From positions 1 to 64,000 of the forward strand of contig NZ_FMZA01000014.1 of the NCBI RefSeq assembly GCF_900102685.1: DNA of 64,000 nt, in the 5' to 3' direction. Each line of letters starts with the position of its first letter. Position 1 is the first letter of the stretch. This DNA comes from Melghirimyces thermohalophilus (GTDB lineage Bacteria > Bacillota > Bacilli > Thermoactinomycetales > DSM-45169). Below, piece after piece: positions 8,377 to 16,230 of the stretch. Position numbers and translations under genes: made by a program. Under the pieces are notes generated by a model. The model had not been told where the DNA came from. It made no database searches and saw only the letters and a list, made by a program, of their open reading frames with translations.

Positions 8377-8403
8377 GGCTATCCTCCGCTCCATCAACGG
8401 GTA

Positions 8404-8585
8404 CTATCCGATAGTTTGTCCCTTCTCGCTGGTAACATGCGCCATCGGTTTAGAAGCATCCACGGTGGACAAGTGTAACTGAAAGTAACAGACATCCAGC
8501 CAGTGGTCCCATTTGAAACCCACTTCCCGCAAGCACCCTACTTTCGTAAATCCCAAATGAAGGTGGAAATCGATGCTTTGTTGAA
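8404..8585 (-). pseudogene. C-terminal fragment of a phosphinothricin-type GNAT acetyltransferase
   Basis: About 58 codons encode SIDFHLHLGFTKVGCLREVGFKWDHWLDVCYFQLHL. This is the end of the Pat/YwnH-type N-acetyltransferase fold (S..LH..LGF..VG..REVGFKF..WLDV..MQ). The acetyl-CoA binding motif and N-terminal strands are absent. Upstream the frame continues into unrelated non-coding sequence with strong hairpins. The remnant is probably untranslated. Confidence 0.7.
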
Positions 8586-8600
8586 GATGTCTATAAAATG

Positions 8601-8655
8601 GAAAAACCGTACGGCTCGAAGGCGTACGGCTTCCCCTCAGCGAACGTAACGTTCG
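8601..8655. repeat. Two adjacent perfect inverted repeats
   Basis: First CCGTACG (8607-8613) pairs with CGTACGG (8623-8629); on the minus strand it is followed by TTTTTCC, so it may act as a terminator. Second, a 15-base dyad CGAACGT-A-ACGTTCG fills 8641-8655. They lie exactly where the acetyltransferase fragment is broken. A 21-codon plus-strand frame with AAAGGAG seven bases before its ATG starts at 8669 and looks like the severed start of another gene. Confidence 0.6.
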
Positions 8656-8854
8656 AAAGGAGTTGGCAGATGGTTTTGAGTGAGTTCGGGGAATATTATA
8701 CCATTTCCCATAAGAAAGCTCCAACTTTTTTCTGAAAAAGAGATTGACGTTTTACCATTTTATAGCTTTAAATTCCTTACATACTTATTTTTATTCCTAT
8801 AAAAAGAAAAAATTTTTGCAGAAAAAGAGGGAATCGGAAAAATAGATCGAATAT

Positions 8855-8860
8855 TATAAT
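8855..8860 (+). promoter_or_regulatory. Candidate -10 box of the subtilisin gene
   Basis: TATAAT lies 39 bp before the subtilisin ATG in an AT-rich leader of about 170 bp. No good -35 is visible at 17 bp, so activation by a regulator, or use of the TTGACG at 8744, is possible. Confidence 0.35.
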
Positions 8861-8898
8861 CGCGCTAAAAACTAGTGCAAAATCAGTATAAGGAGTGA

Positions 8899-10059
8899 AT
8901 GACAATCAGACAAAAGCGTTACCTGTCCATTCTGTTCGCCTTCATGCTGGCCGTTTCTCTGTCCATTCCCTCTGTTGGCGCGGCGCAGCCGGGGACTACT
9001 GACACCGATGAAATTATTGTCAAGTACAAAGAAGGTCTTCCTTCGGCTGCCATGTCCGCCCTCCACAAAAAAGCGGATGCCGAGGTCTTAAACCGGAATG
9101 CGCAATTGGGCTTTGAGGTCGTCAAAGTGGAGGATGCCTCCCTGGAGCAAGCGATCGACATTTATGAACAAAACAACGATGTGGAGTATGCAGAACCCAA
9201 CATCACCTTCCACACCTATGAAACGCCGAATGACCCGATGTTCGACCAGCAATGGGGTCCGCAACAGGTGGAAGCCCCTGCCGCTTGGGACGTCACCAAA
9301 GGCAGCGACCAAGTTGAGGTTGCCATTGTGGATACCGGGGTCGACTACGACCACCCTGACCTTTCCGGCAAAGTGATCAAAGGCGGGGACTTCGTGGACA
9401 ACGATGGAGATCCGATGGATGAAAACGGGCATGGCACCCACTGTGCCGGCATCGCCGCCGCTTCCACCAATAACGGGGTCGGCATCGCTGGTATGGCGCC
9501 CAATGTGAGCATTTACGCTGTTCGTGTATTGGATGCCAACGGGAGCGGCTCATTGGATGCCGTCGCTGAGGGTATCATCGATGCCGCGGACAACGGCTCG
9601 GAAGTGATCAGCCTCAGCTTGGGAGCCCCCACCGGTGCTCAAACTTTGGAGGAAGCGGTGCAGTACGCTGCCGATAAAGGATCAGTCGTCGTTGCCGCCG
9701 CCGGCAACTCCGGACTACCGACCCCCAGCTATCCCGCCTACTACAGTGATGCGATCGCCGTCGCTGCCACCGACTCCAACGACTCCAAGGCCAGTTTTTC
9801 CAACTACGGCAGCTGGGTCGATATCGCCGCGCCAGGTGTGGACATCCTGTCCACCTATCCAGGCGGCGACTATCAAAGCCTCAGCGGCACCTCGATGGCC
9901 ACTCCCCATGTAGCGGGATTGGCGGGGCTGCTCGCCTCCCAAGAAAGAAGCGCTTCGGAAGTCCGCTCCGCCATCGAGCAGACAGCCGACCCGATTTCGG
10001 GCACGGGGACCTACTGGGAAAACGGGCGGATCAACGCCAACCAAGCTGTCAACTATTAA
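8899..10059 (+). CDS. Secreted subtilisin-like serine protease (thermitase type)
   Basis: A 386-residue exported S8 endopeptidase. A signal peptide (to about residue 29, SVGAAQ) is followed by an I9-type propeptide (about residues 36-105, EIIVKYKEGLPSAA through VEYAEPN) that is removed on maturation. The catalytic domain carries Asp145 (AIVDTGVDYDH), His178 (NGHGTHCAG), the oxyanion Asn270 (AAAGNSG) and Ser332 (GTSMATPHVAG). The motif NDPMFDQQWGPQQV at the mature N-terminus and the overall length match thermitase of Thermoactinomyces. AAGGAG lies only three bases before ATG, which is close. It is monocistronic with a strong terminator. Confidence 0.95.
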   Translation: MTIRQKRYLSILFAFMLAVSLSIPSVGAAQPGTTDTDEIIVKYKEGLPSAAMSALHKKADAEVLNRNAQLGFEVVKVEDASLEQAIDIYEQNNDVEYAEPNITFHTYETPNDPMFDQQWGPQQVEAPAAWDVTKGSDQVEVAIVDTGVDYDHPDLSGKVIKGGDFVDNDGDPMDENGHGTHCAGIAAASTNNGVGIAGMAPNVSIYAVRVLDANGSGSLDAVAEGIIDAADNGSEVISLSLGAPTGAQTLEEAVQYAADKGSVVVAAAGNSGLPTPSYPAYYSDAIAVAATDSNDSKASFSNYGSWVDIAAPGVDILSTYPGGDYQSLSGTSMATPHVAGLAGLLASQERSASEVRSAIEQTADPISGTGTYWENGRINANQAVNY

Positions 10060-10071
10060 ACGCATGTCACC

Positions 10072-10099
10072 AAAGAGCCGGGCGAAAGCCCGGCTCTTT
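10072..10099 (+). terminator. Subtilisin terminator
   Basis: AAAGAGCCGGGC-gaaa-GCCCGGCTCTTT, a 12-bp perfect stem with a GAAA tetraloop and a T-containing tail. It can also act on the minus strand for the next gene. Confidence 0.9.
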
Positions 10100-10145
10100 A
10101 TAATAAGAGTCACATGATTCCGTCATCAAAAATGAGATCCAGAGG

Positions 10146-10364
10146 TTATATGAGTTGGATATCCAACATGCAGCCGAAGGGCAGCAAATGATAACACCGC
10201 TTCAGCTGATCTTCTACCAGGATTTGCCGAGATTTCGGGTTGACGTGCAACAACACGGCTTTTTCCAGTACGAGCCGCTCTTCATCCCATTCAAATTTGA
10301 CACAGAAGCGGGTCTTTGTTCGCATCATCGACCGAATCTCCACCATGCGCCGATTCGCAACCAT
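10146..10364 (-). CDS. YolD-like small protein
   Basis: A protein of about 72 residues whose layout fits the YolD-like family: a short basic N-terminus, alternating beta strands (RFCVKFEWDEER), a central VNPKSRQILVED turn, and a C-terminal LLPFGCMLDIQL strand resembling the family's IPF..I..I ending. YolD-like proteins often accompany Y-family DNA polymerases, but none is adjacent here. GAGGAG precedes; either the ATG at 10364 or a TTG two codons earlier could start it. Assignment is by pattern only. Confidence 0.5.
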   Translation of the reverse strand: MVANRRMVEIRSMMRTKTRFCVKFEWDEERLVLEKAVLLHVNPKSRQILVEDQLKRCYHLLPFGCMLDIQLI

Positions 10365-10486
10365 ATCCAATCGACTTCATCTCCTCAATATCTACTTATA
10401 AAAATATTTCGTAACAGCATCCCCATTTCTGTCTGTTTTTTGTAATATCTTCCATATTTTTCACATGAAGAGTCGATGGATCCAGT

Positions 10487-11434
10487 TTACATCCTTCGTA
10501 ACCGTACCTGTTGCACGGAATGATCTGGGCCCTTGGTCATAATCAGGCGGGCTCGCTCCCGGGTAGGAATAATGTTTTCCCTGAGATTGACCCGATTGAT
10601 TTCCTGCCAGATGGATAAAGCTTTTTGCTCCGCTTCCGCTTCGCTCAATTCCGCATAACGGTGAAAATAAGAAGCCGGGTTGCGGAAGGCGGTTTTTCGG
10701 AGAACCTGGAACCGTTCCACATACCAGCGGGCAATATCTTCTTCCTCTGCATCCACATAAATCGAAAAATCGATAAAATCGGAAACAAACACACAGGGGG
10801 AAGACATATTGTCCACAGGAGTATTTTGTAGGATATTTAACCCTTCCACTATCAGGATATCAGGGCGACGGACCACTTGTTGTCGGTCCGGTAGGACATC
10901 GTAGACCAGATGGGAATATAGGGGAGCCGTCACCTCGTCCCGGCCGGCCTTTACATCGGCGAGAAAACGGATCAGGCGACGAAGATCATAACTCTCAGGA
11001 AACCCCTTTCGTTTCATCAATCCCCGTTCTTCTAACACCCAATTGGGATATAGAAAGCCATCGGTCGTCACCAGATCGACCCGCGGATGACCCGGCCAGC
11101 GGCGCAACAAAGCCTGCAGCACTCGAGCCGTGGTGCTCTTGCCCACAGCAACACTGCCGGACACACCAATAATAAAGGGGACCTTGGGGTAAAACTCCCC
11201 GAGAAAAACACCGGTTGTCTCATACACCTCGCGGTTACCGGTAGCCAACAAATTTAACAGGCGGGACAGAGGAAGATAAATTTCCGATGCCTCCTCCAGG
11301 GAGAGGTTTTCATTGATTCCCCGGAGGTTTTCCAGCTCTGTTTCCGTCAGCGGCAACGGCACTGAAGCCCGCAAACGCTTCCACTGATCCCGGTCAAAAG
11401 TGATATAAGGGGAAAAATATTCCGTGGTTGCCAT
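10487..11434 (-). CDS. coaA: Type I pantothenate kinase
   Basis: A 315-residue enzyme phosphorylating pantothenate with ATP, the first committed step of coenzyme A synthesis. The Walker A motif [12 protein letters not shown] (residues 90-101) is typical of prokaryotic type I PanK. It is followed by [11 protein letters not shown] and the [11 protein letters not shown] segment, both conserved in CoaA. ATG at 11434 is preferred over an upstream GTG because AAAGGAG lies 11 bases before it. Type I enzymes are normally feedback-inhibited by CoA. The gene stands alone. Confidence 0.95.
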   Translation of the reverse strand: MATTEYFSPYITFDRDQWKRLRASVPLPLTETELENLRGINENLSLEEASEIYLPLSRLLNLLATGNREVYETTGVFLGEFYPKVPFIIGVSGSVAVGKSTTARVLQALLRRWPGHPRVDLVTTDGFLYPNWVLEERGLMKRKGFPESYDLRRLIRFLADVKAGRDEVTAPLYSHLVYDVLPDRQQVVRRPDILIVEGLNILQNTPVDNMSSPCVFVSDFIDFSIYVDAEEEDIARWYVERFQVLRKTAFRNPASYFHRYAELSEAEAEQKALSIWQEINRVNLRENIIPTRERARLIMTKGPDHSVQQVRLRRM

Positions 11435-11626
11435 GGTTTCTGTCACTCCTTTGTTTGCGGCCACCGGGTAGAACCGCTTTCGAATAAAACCAATCCGAAC
11501 GAAAATATCTCATTTATTTACTATGACACAATCACCAGGGCTTTTCCACACCCAATCCTCTCCAAACAAGGCTTGATCTCTATGGAAAGAAAGCCGAAGG
11601 GCTCCTCACTGTGTCGATTGCGCTGG

Positions 11627-11794
11627 TCAACGGGCTTTTATGTATTCGATCCGCTTGTTGACGCGATTCCCTTGGTAGGTAAACACAATCTTCACCGGGG
11701 GTTTTATCGTATGCCAGTGACAACTGATGCAATCCATATACCCATCGTATGCATGCATCATCTGCCGGCTTCCACACAGCGGACAACGAATCAT
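11627..11794 (-). CDS. Zinc-ribbon miniprotein (55 residues)
   Basis: A short gene encoding MIRCPLCGSRQMMHAY, then CISCHWH, then a basic tail ending KRIEYIKAR. Two CxxC pairs (Cys4/Cys7 and Cys22/Cys25) 15 residues apart form a likely structural zinc ribbon. GGGAGG sits six bases before the chosen ATG. A longer frame on the same strand shadows it in another register. Such proteins often bind nucleic acid or another protein, but the partner is unknown. Confidence 0.65.
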   Translation of the reverse strand: MIRCPLCGSRQMMHAYDGYMDCISCHWHTIKPPVKIVFTYQGNRVNKRIEYIKAR

Positions 11795-11924
11795 TTGCAT
11801 CCTCCCATGCCAATCGACGTGATAAAGATCCAGATTTTTTAACTTTTACCCATCACGCACCGTAACCAAACGTGCTCACGCGATTTTGATCGACATTTTT
11901 CGCCACAAAAATAAACAGGAATAC

Positions 11925-11956
11925 GAAAAAGAGGAATACCGGCGGCATCCCTCTCT
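11925..11956 (-). terminator. Terminator of the regulator-FixH-SCO1 operon
   Basis: On the minus strand an imperfect AGAGGGA/TTCCTCT stem is followed by TTTTTC, immediately after the sco stop codon. Confidence 0.6.
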
Positions 11957-11961
11957 TCCTG

Positions 11962-12600
11962 TCATTCTCCTTTTGTCTCGTGAAGATCCTGGATATCCCT
12001 GATGATCTCCTCCAGGTCCGGCTTCATTCCATTATACTGGTACAAAACTCGACCTTTAGGACTCACCAGATAAAAACCGGTTCCATGGATCACTTGATCG
12101 TTGTCCGGGTTGTGCTGAAGGTTCATATGGAAAGAGGCATCGGCAAACTGTTGTATTTCCTCAAAAGAGTAGCCGGTTAAAAAGTGCCAATTGGAAAAAT
12201 CCGCACCATGCTTCTCGCCAAAACGTTTTAACGCCTTGGGTGTATCCCGCTCTGGGTCGATACTGAAGGAGACGATTTCCGCCTCAACACCCGCTTCTTT
12301 CATTTTTTTCTGTAACCGAGCCATGTTGGCGGTCATCGGCGGACAAACCGTGTTACAGTTGGTGAAAATCAGATCGGCGATCCATACTTTCCCTTCCAAA
12401 TCGGAGCGGGTGAAGGGTTCACCGTTTTGGTCCGTATATGTAAAATCCTCCACCTTCCAGTTAAGGGGCTGTTTTTCCGTAGAAGTGTTCTCATCGGGGG
12501 TCGACTCCGGCGCGTTGGCTTGTACCAACAGGAAGAGGATCCCGATGAAGAGACCCATTCCCAAAAGCCCCAATCCCCACAACAATCGTTTTGGCTGCAT
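11962..12600 (-). CDS. SCO1/SenC-family copper chaperone
   Basis: A membrane-anchored thioredoxin-fold protein of 212 residues. One N-terminal transmembrane segment is followed by an extracytoplasmic domain with the copper ligands Cys82 and Cys86 (TNCNTVCPPM) and His172 (VIHGTGFYLV). SCO proteins deliver copper to the CuA site of cytochrome c oxidase. ATG at 12600 is preferred because AAGGAG lies eight bases before it; the GTG nine bases upstream overlaps the previous gene. Its operon partners, a FixH-like lipoprotein and a metal-site-like regulator, support a role in copper handling or oxidase assembly. No oxidase genes are in the window. Confidence 0.92.
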   Translation of the reverse strand: MQPKRLLWGLGLLGMGLFIGILFLLVQANAPESTPDENTSTEKQPLNWKVEDFTYTDQNGEPFTRSDLEGKVWIADLIFTNCNTVCPPMTANMARLQKKMKEAGVEAEIVSFSIDPERDTPKALKRFGEKHGADFSNWHFLTGYSFEEIQQFADASFHMNLQHNPDNDQVIHGTGFYLVSPKGRVLYQYNGMKPDLEEIIRDIQDLHETKGE

Positions 12601-12605
12601 CGCTT

Positions 12606-13067
12606 TCACTCCTTCCCATCCGCTTCCACATCCAAGGTTCGGGCCGGCTTCATCACATGACTGCCACGGGCGGTCACATGATACATCACCTGGTAGGTTC
12701 CCGGTTCGGCAAAGGTCTTTTTCGCCTGGTAAACCCCTTGGCCCACATGTTTCGCGGGCAGTTGTTCATGCTCCTTCTGGTCGGCGCCCTTTTTCCACAC
12801 TTCAAATTGCACATCGTCAGCATCACTCACCGGCTTCCCGCCTTGGGTGACGGTCACCTCCAGGGGGGTCGCTACTCCTGCAATAGCCGAATCGGGTAGA
12901 GCAAATTCCACCTTGGGGGGTGTCTGGGTTTGTGAGGACTCCTTCGGGGGGCTAGTTTTCTGTTGTTCCTCCGGCGCTTGGCCACAGGCGGCCAAACCCG
13001 CCACCAGCAGAATCAGAAGCCACCGAACCCATCCGTCGAAGTTCGCTTCTCTTATGATTTTGCACAT
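12606..13067 (-). CDS. FixH/YtkA-like lipoprotein
   Basis: A 153-residue lipoprotein with lipobox LAAC (lipidated Cys28) and a Thr/Pro/Ser-rich linker. A single beta-sandwich domain follows (PLEVTVTQGGKPVSDADDVQFEVWKKG through EPGTYQVMYHVTARGSHVM), which matches YtkA/FixH-like domains. Met and His residues near the C-terminus (MYHVTARGSHVMK) could bind copper. It overlaps the regulator gene by 16 bp and lies 5 bp before sco, so the three are translated together. A role next to SCO in copper delivery is inferred from this context. Confidence 0.8.
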   Translation of the reverse strand: MCKIIREANFDGWVRWLLILLVAGLAACGQAPEEQQKTSPPKESSQTQTPPKVEFALPDSAIAGVATPLEVTVTQGGKPVSDADDVQFEVWKKGADQKEHEQLPAKHVGQGVYQAKKTFAEPGTYQVMYHVTARGSHVMKPARTLDVEADGKE

Positions 13068-13636
13068 GAACCATCCGCTCCCTGTTCCATCTGGTGGTGA
13101 ATGGCATCCATCGCAGCCGCAAAGGGAAGAACCTTTCCACCAAATCCTCTGACAAACTTATCTGCATGATCCCGACGTTCAAAAACCAACACCTGAGGTT
13201 GACAACAACGGAGATCCACCTCAGTACCCAGCACATACCACGCCTGTGCCGCAGGAATCGTGGTTTGTGTAAAAAAGTCCTGACACATCGCCTGCACCAC
13301 CCTCTCCTGCAATTGACGGTGACGAATCAATCCGCAGTGCGGGCAACAAGCCGTCTCCATCTGTTGGTTTGGTAACAAAAGACGGTAAGCTAAACGTACA
13401 TCCGTCTGGCTGCCGCATAAAACACACTCATTAGCCGGCGAAGAAGAAACAGATTCCTCTGCCCAAATCACCCCACCGTGCACCTTGATGATTTTCCCCT
13501 CTTCCAACAGGGGTTTCAGGTCCCGGTAAATGGTCATTTCCGAAACCTTCAATGCTCGGCTGAGATCAGAAACCTTTACATGGCGTTGCTCCTGAACCAT
13601 TTGCTGAATCCGTTCTCGCCGTTTCGCAGGCAACAT
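13052..13636 (-). CDS. DeoR-type HTH regulator with zinc ribbon and NosL-like C-terminus
   Basis: A 194-residue protein that begins with a DeoR-family winged helix (RERIQQMVQEQRHVKVSDLSRALKVSEMTIYRDLKPLLEEG). Instead of the usual sugar-phosphate sensor it has a Cys cluster (ECVLCGS ... CCPHCGLIRH) and a C-terminal segment (AWYVLGTEVDL ... FERRDHADKFVRGFGGKV) like the copper-binding NosL accessory protein. The start at 13636 is set by a run of G six bases before ATG. It heads the FixH-SCO1 operon, so it may sense copper or redox state and control these genes. The domain reading is mine from pattern and is not verified. Confidence 0.72.
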   Translation of the reverse strand: MLPAKRRERIQQMVQEQRHVKVSDLSRALKVSEMTIYRDLKPLLEEGKIIKVHGGVIWAEESVSSSPANECVLCGSQTDVRLAYRLLLPNQQMETACCPHCGLIRHRQLQERVVQAMCQDFFTQTTIPAAQAWYVLGTEVDLRCCQPQVLVFERRDHADKFVRGFGGKVLPFAAAMDAIHHQMEQGADGSCAKS

Positions 13637-13823
13637 ATTCATCCCCCCTGATGTGAAACAATCAACAAAAAACCACAAGCTCCTACTCATGGTAGTATAC
13701 CGTTATCGGCAAGGGTTCATCAGTCATCCCCCTTAAAAGAATTGTGACAATCCGATGACTGAGGTTATCATTTCTCAATCGATCACATAAACCCACAACA
13801 GATGAATCAATGAGGGGGCATGG

Positions 13824-14624
13824 ATGATGACGGTATGGGAATGGACCCTCGTCGCTGTAATCGGATATGTGATCGGCGCCAGTGCCGTCGGATGGAAAAA
13901 GAAGTGGTCTCGTCGCGGGTTGGACATCTGGTTGGCGATCAGCACCGGTTTATTGACAGCGGTTGCGATCGCTGGGATGCTGCCCCACGGTTGGAGCGAA
14001 GTCTCCACACCATCGGTATGGGTGTTGGCCGGGTTGCTGATCGCTTTTCTGTTTCAACAGGGGTTCAGAGGAGCCGACACCGAGGAAAGAAGGAACTCCC
14101 ACATGGTATGGAGTGTACTGACGGGAATGGGGATTCATGCTTTTTTTGAAGGAGTGGCCTTAGCCGCCGGATTTTTGACTGACATTCGCTTGGGCGTGGC
14201 GGTGTTGGCGGGATTGGTCCTACATAAAATTCCTGAAGGAATGGCAATGGCTTCCTTAGCCATCGCCCGATGGGGAAACCGAAAACAGGCATTAGGTTCC
14301 GCTCTCTTACTGGGGGCTTGTACCGCCCTCGGGACCCTAGCTGCCGGATTGATGACAGGATTGACCCAAATCGGAACCGGCATTCCCCTTCTTTTCTCCG
14401 CGGGCATTCTGATCTATATCTCCGGTACAGAATTATGGCCTAAAGTAAACGAGGGAGGGGGGCGAAAAAACATCGCTTGGGTCCTGGCTGGCGTCTTGAT
14501 TTATGGGGTGCTAGGCTGGGGCAGCCACTACCTGTTTCCAGGCCACAGCCAAGATTCCCACCCCCACTCGCACCCCCATGAAGCCTCCAACGTTGAGCGA
14601 TCGATATCCATGAAAACCTATTGA
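13824..14624 (+). CDS. ZIP-family metal transporter
   Basis: A 266-residue polytopic protein with about eight membrane segments. The ZIP metal path is visible as GIHAFFEGVALAAG and VLHKIPEGMAMAS, each with the family His and Glu in membrane helices IV and V. It likely imports Zn2+ or another divalent metal. A His-rich tail (SHPHSHPHEA) may bind metal at the membrane face. GAGGGGG lies before the ATG pair. The gene diverges from the regulator-FixH-SCO1 operon, which suggests shared metal-linked control. No Zur, MntR or Fur box was clearly seen. Confidence 0.88.
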   Translation: MMTVWEWTLVAVIGYVIGASAVGWKKKWSRRGLDIWLAISTGLLTAVAIAGMLPHGWSEVSTPSVWVLAGLLIAFLFQQGFRGADTEERRNSHMVWSVLTGMGIHAFFEGVALAAGFLTDIRLGVAVLAGLVLHKIPEGMAMASLAIARWGNRKQALGSALLLGACTALGTLAAGLMTGLTQIGTGIPLLFSAGILIYISGTELWPKVNEGGGRKNIAWVLAGVLIYGVLGWGSHYLFPGHSQDSHPHSHPHEASNVERSISMKTY

Positions 14625-14656
14625 ATCCTATTCAGCGATCCTCGGTTTTAATGAAA

Positions 14657-14703
14657 TAACAGAAAAGAAACATCCCGGGCACTCTCCCGGGATATTTCTG
14701 TGT
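14657..14703 (+). terminator. Terminator of the ZIP gene
   Basis: ATCCCGGG-cactct-CCCGGGAT with flanking ACAGAAA/TTTCTGTGT arms; usable in both orientations. Confidence 0.75.
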
Positions 14704-14894
14704 GGATAGATGACCGAACCACAATGTCACTTGAAGCCGACTCATTCAGGATTAGAGGGTTTAGACGACGCTCTCCTCCGCACCGGTCACCGACCCGCTG
14801 GAAGAGGACATTGTAAAAGAGACGGGAGCAGAAGATAGCGACTATTTCCCCTACAGGCACTTCCTCCTCAACACCGTCTCGTTGACAGGCCTCC

Positions 14895-15893
14895 TCACAG
14901 CCCACCGAATCGGTTTCTCACCAATCGATCGGCAATCGCCTTCACCCCAGGCAGCCCCCGGATGTCCTCCGGCTGCAGGGGAATTTGCGTCCGGGGAAGG
15001 TCGGCAAAACGTCGAGCGATCTCTTCCAAATAGATTTTCTCCCCTTGCCTCCGTCTGGCCAGGAAATCACCGTCCGCTTCTCTGGGCAACACGCGGTTGA
15101 CGATGACGCCACCAACAGGAACCTCGTATTTTTCTAACAACGCCATCGCCTTAGCGGACTCCAAAATGGAGAGTCGTTCCGGATTGAGCACAAAGTAGAA
15201 GGAAGTGACCTCAGGGTTGAGCAGCCGCTCCCTCGCCGAGGCAAACCGGTTTTTTCGCCGCTCCAAAAGCTCTTGCACCTGATCCTTTGGCTCTTCGGAC
15301 ACCCCAGCCACATTGTGAAGCATCCGGTGTAATTCTCTCGTTTTCTTGCGCCGGGCCAGCATTCCTTCCACCCAGACACCCATTAGCTCCGGCAGGGACA
15401 AAAGGCGTAACGTGTGACCCGTTGGGGCGGTATCAAAGACAATTCGGTCAAACTGGGATTCCGCCGACAGAATCACAGAGACCATTTCGTCGAAGAGGGC
15501 CGCTTCATCTGCTCCGGGGGAAGCGGCGGCAAAATCCATCTGCCGTTCCACCTCTTTCCACAGCCCAGGGTCAGCCAATCCTTTCAGGTTCCCCTTTACC
15601 TCCCCGATGTATCGGCGAGAAGCTTTCTCTGGATCAATCTCCCGCACCCACAGCTGTTCCCTAACCTGCACCGGGTCGGCTTCCGCCTTCACCTCCAACA
15701 AATCCCCCACCGAGTGAGCGGGATCGGTGGAGACCAAAAGCGTCCGGTACCCCTGACTGGCCAGCGCCACGGCATAGGCTGCGGAACAAGTGGTTTTCCC
15801 CACTCCGCCCTTTCCCCCAAAAAAGGCGATTTTCTCTCCCCTGTGTTCAGCTTGCCGACGCCCTGTCTTCCCTCCCAACCGGCTCAGCAACAT
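14895..15893 (-). CDS. ArsA/Get3-family ATPase
   Basis: A 332-residue soluble P-loop ATPase of the ArsA/Get3 group. The deviant Walker A FGGKGGVGKTT lies near residue 27, followed by LLVSTDPAHSVGDLL (switch I) and VFDTAPTGHTLRLLSLP (switch II), all family signatures. The A-loop-like region near the end (QIPLQPEDIRGLPGVKAI) is also typical. Family members drive arsenite efflux or insert tail-anchored proteins. No arsB, arsR or arsD lies nearby, so arsenic resistance is unlikely. ATG at 15893 overlaps the stop of the upstream small gene by 10 bp; an in-frame GTG lies 48 bp earlier. Confidence 0.85.
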   Translation of the reverse strand: MLLSRLGGKTGRRQAEHRGEKIAFFGGKGGVGKTTCSAAYAVALASQGYRTLLVSTDPAHSVGDLLEVKAEADPVQVREQLWVREIDPEKASRRYIGEVKGNLKGLADPGLWKEVERQMDFAAASPGADEAALFDEMVSVILSAESQFDRIVFDTAPTGHTLRLLSLPELMGVWVEGMLARRKKTRELHRMLHNVAGVSEEPKDQVQELLERRKNRFASARERLLNPEVTSFYFVLNPERLSILESAKAMALLEKYEVPVGGVIVNRVLPREADGDFLARRRQGEKIYLEEIARRFADLPRTQIPLQPEDIRGLPGVKAIADRLVRNRFGGL

Positions 15894-16162
15894 TTGAACC
15901 CATCCAACGGCGACTTTTCCATGCCCATCCGTTGATGCCACTCATGGAAGTCTTCCAACATAAAGGGCATCAGTTCCAAGGTATAGTAGGAGACGGGATT
16001 GGGAATTCCCAGGGCCTCCGAGAAGGCAAGCAATTTAAACACGTCCTCTTCATTGCGGATCTCCTTCAGCATGGTGCGGCGGTAAGGGGCAAAGTACATC
16101 TCATCGTAAAATTGTTTGATCTGATCCCACAAGGCTCGAGCTTTTTCCGTTCTAAACGCCAT
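15884..16162 (-). CDS. cory-CC-star-type small protein
   Basis: A 92-residue acidic-helical protein (WDQIKQFYDEMYFAPYRRTMLKEI ... YTLELMPFMLEDFHEWHQRMGM) that ends exactly in Lys-Cys-Cys followed by the stop codon. This matches what I recall as the NCBI family called cory-CC-star, named for the invariant terminal Cys pair. It overlaps the downstream ArsA-like ATPase gene, so the two are translationally coupled. GGGGAG lies before ATG. The terminal CC may bind metal or be modified, or act as client or adaptor of the ATPase. No experimental function is known to me. Confidence 0.75.
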   Translation of the reverse strand: MAFRTEKARALWDQIKQFYDEMYFAPYRRTMLKEIRNEEDVFKLLAFSEALGIPNPVSYYTLELMPFMLEDFHEWHQRMGMEKSPLDGFKCC

Positions 16163-16189
16163 CGATCTCCCCTGCCTTTCATCCGTGTG

Positions 16190-16220
16190 TAAAAAGAAAC
16201 CCGCGTCCGCCGCGGGTTCT
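16190..16220 (-). terminator. Terminator of cstA
   Basis: On the minus strand AGAACCCGCG-gcgga-CGCGGGTTTCT is followed by TTTT. It separates cstA from the small protein and ATPase genes. Confidence 0.85.
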
Positions 16221-16230
16221 TTGCCATCGA

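Noticed and set aside
14648-14905. 85-codon minus-strand frame past the ArsA-like gene, and a plus-strand stretch there reading DSDYFPYRHFLLNTVSLTG
   Set aside because: No start signals and no family; the stretch may be a tiny gene remnant but cannot be supported.
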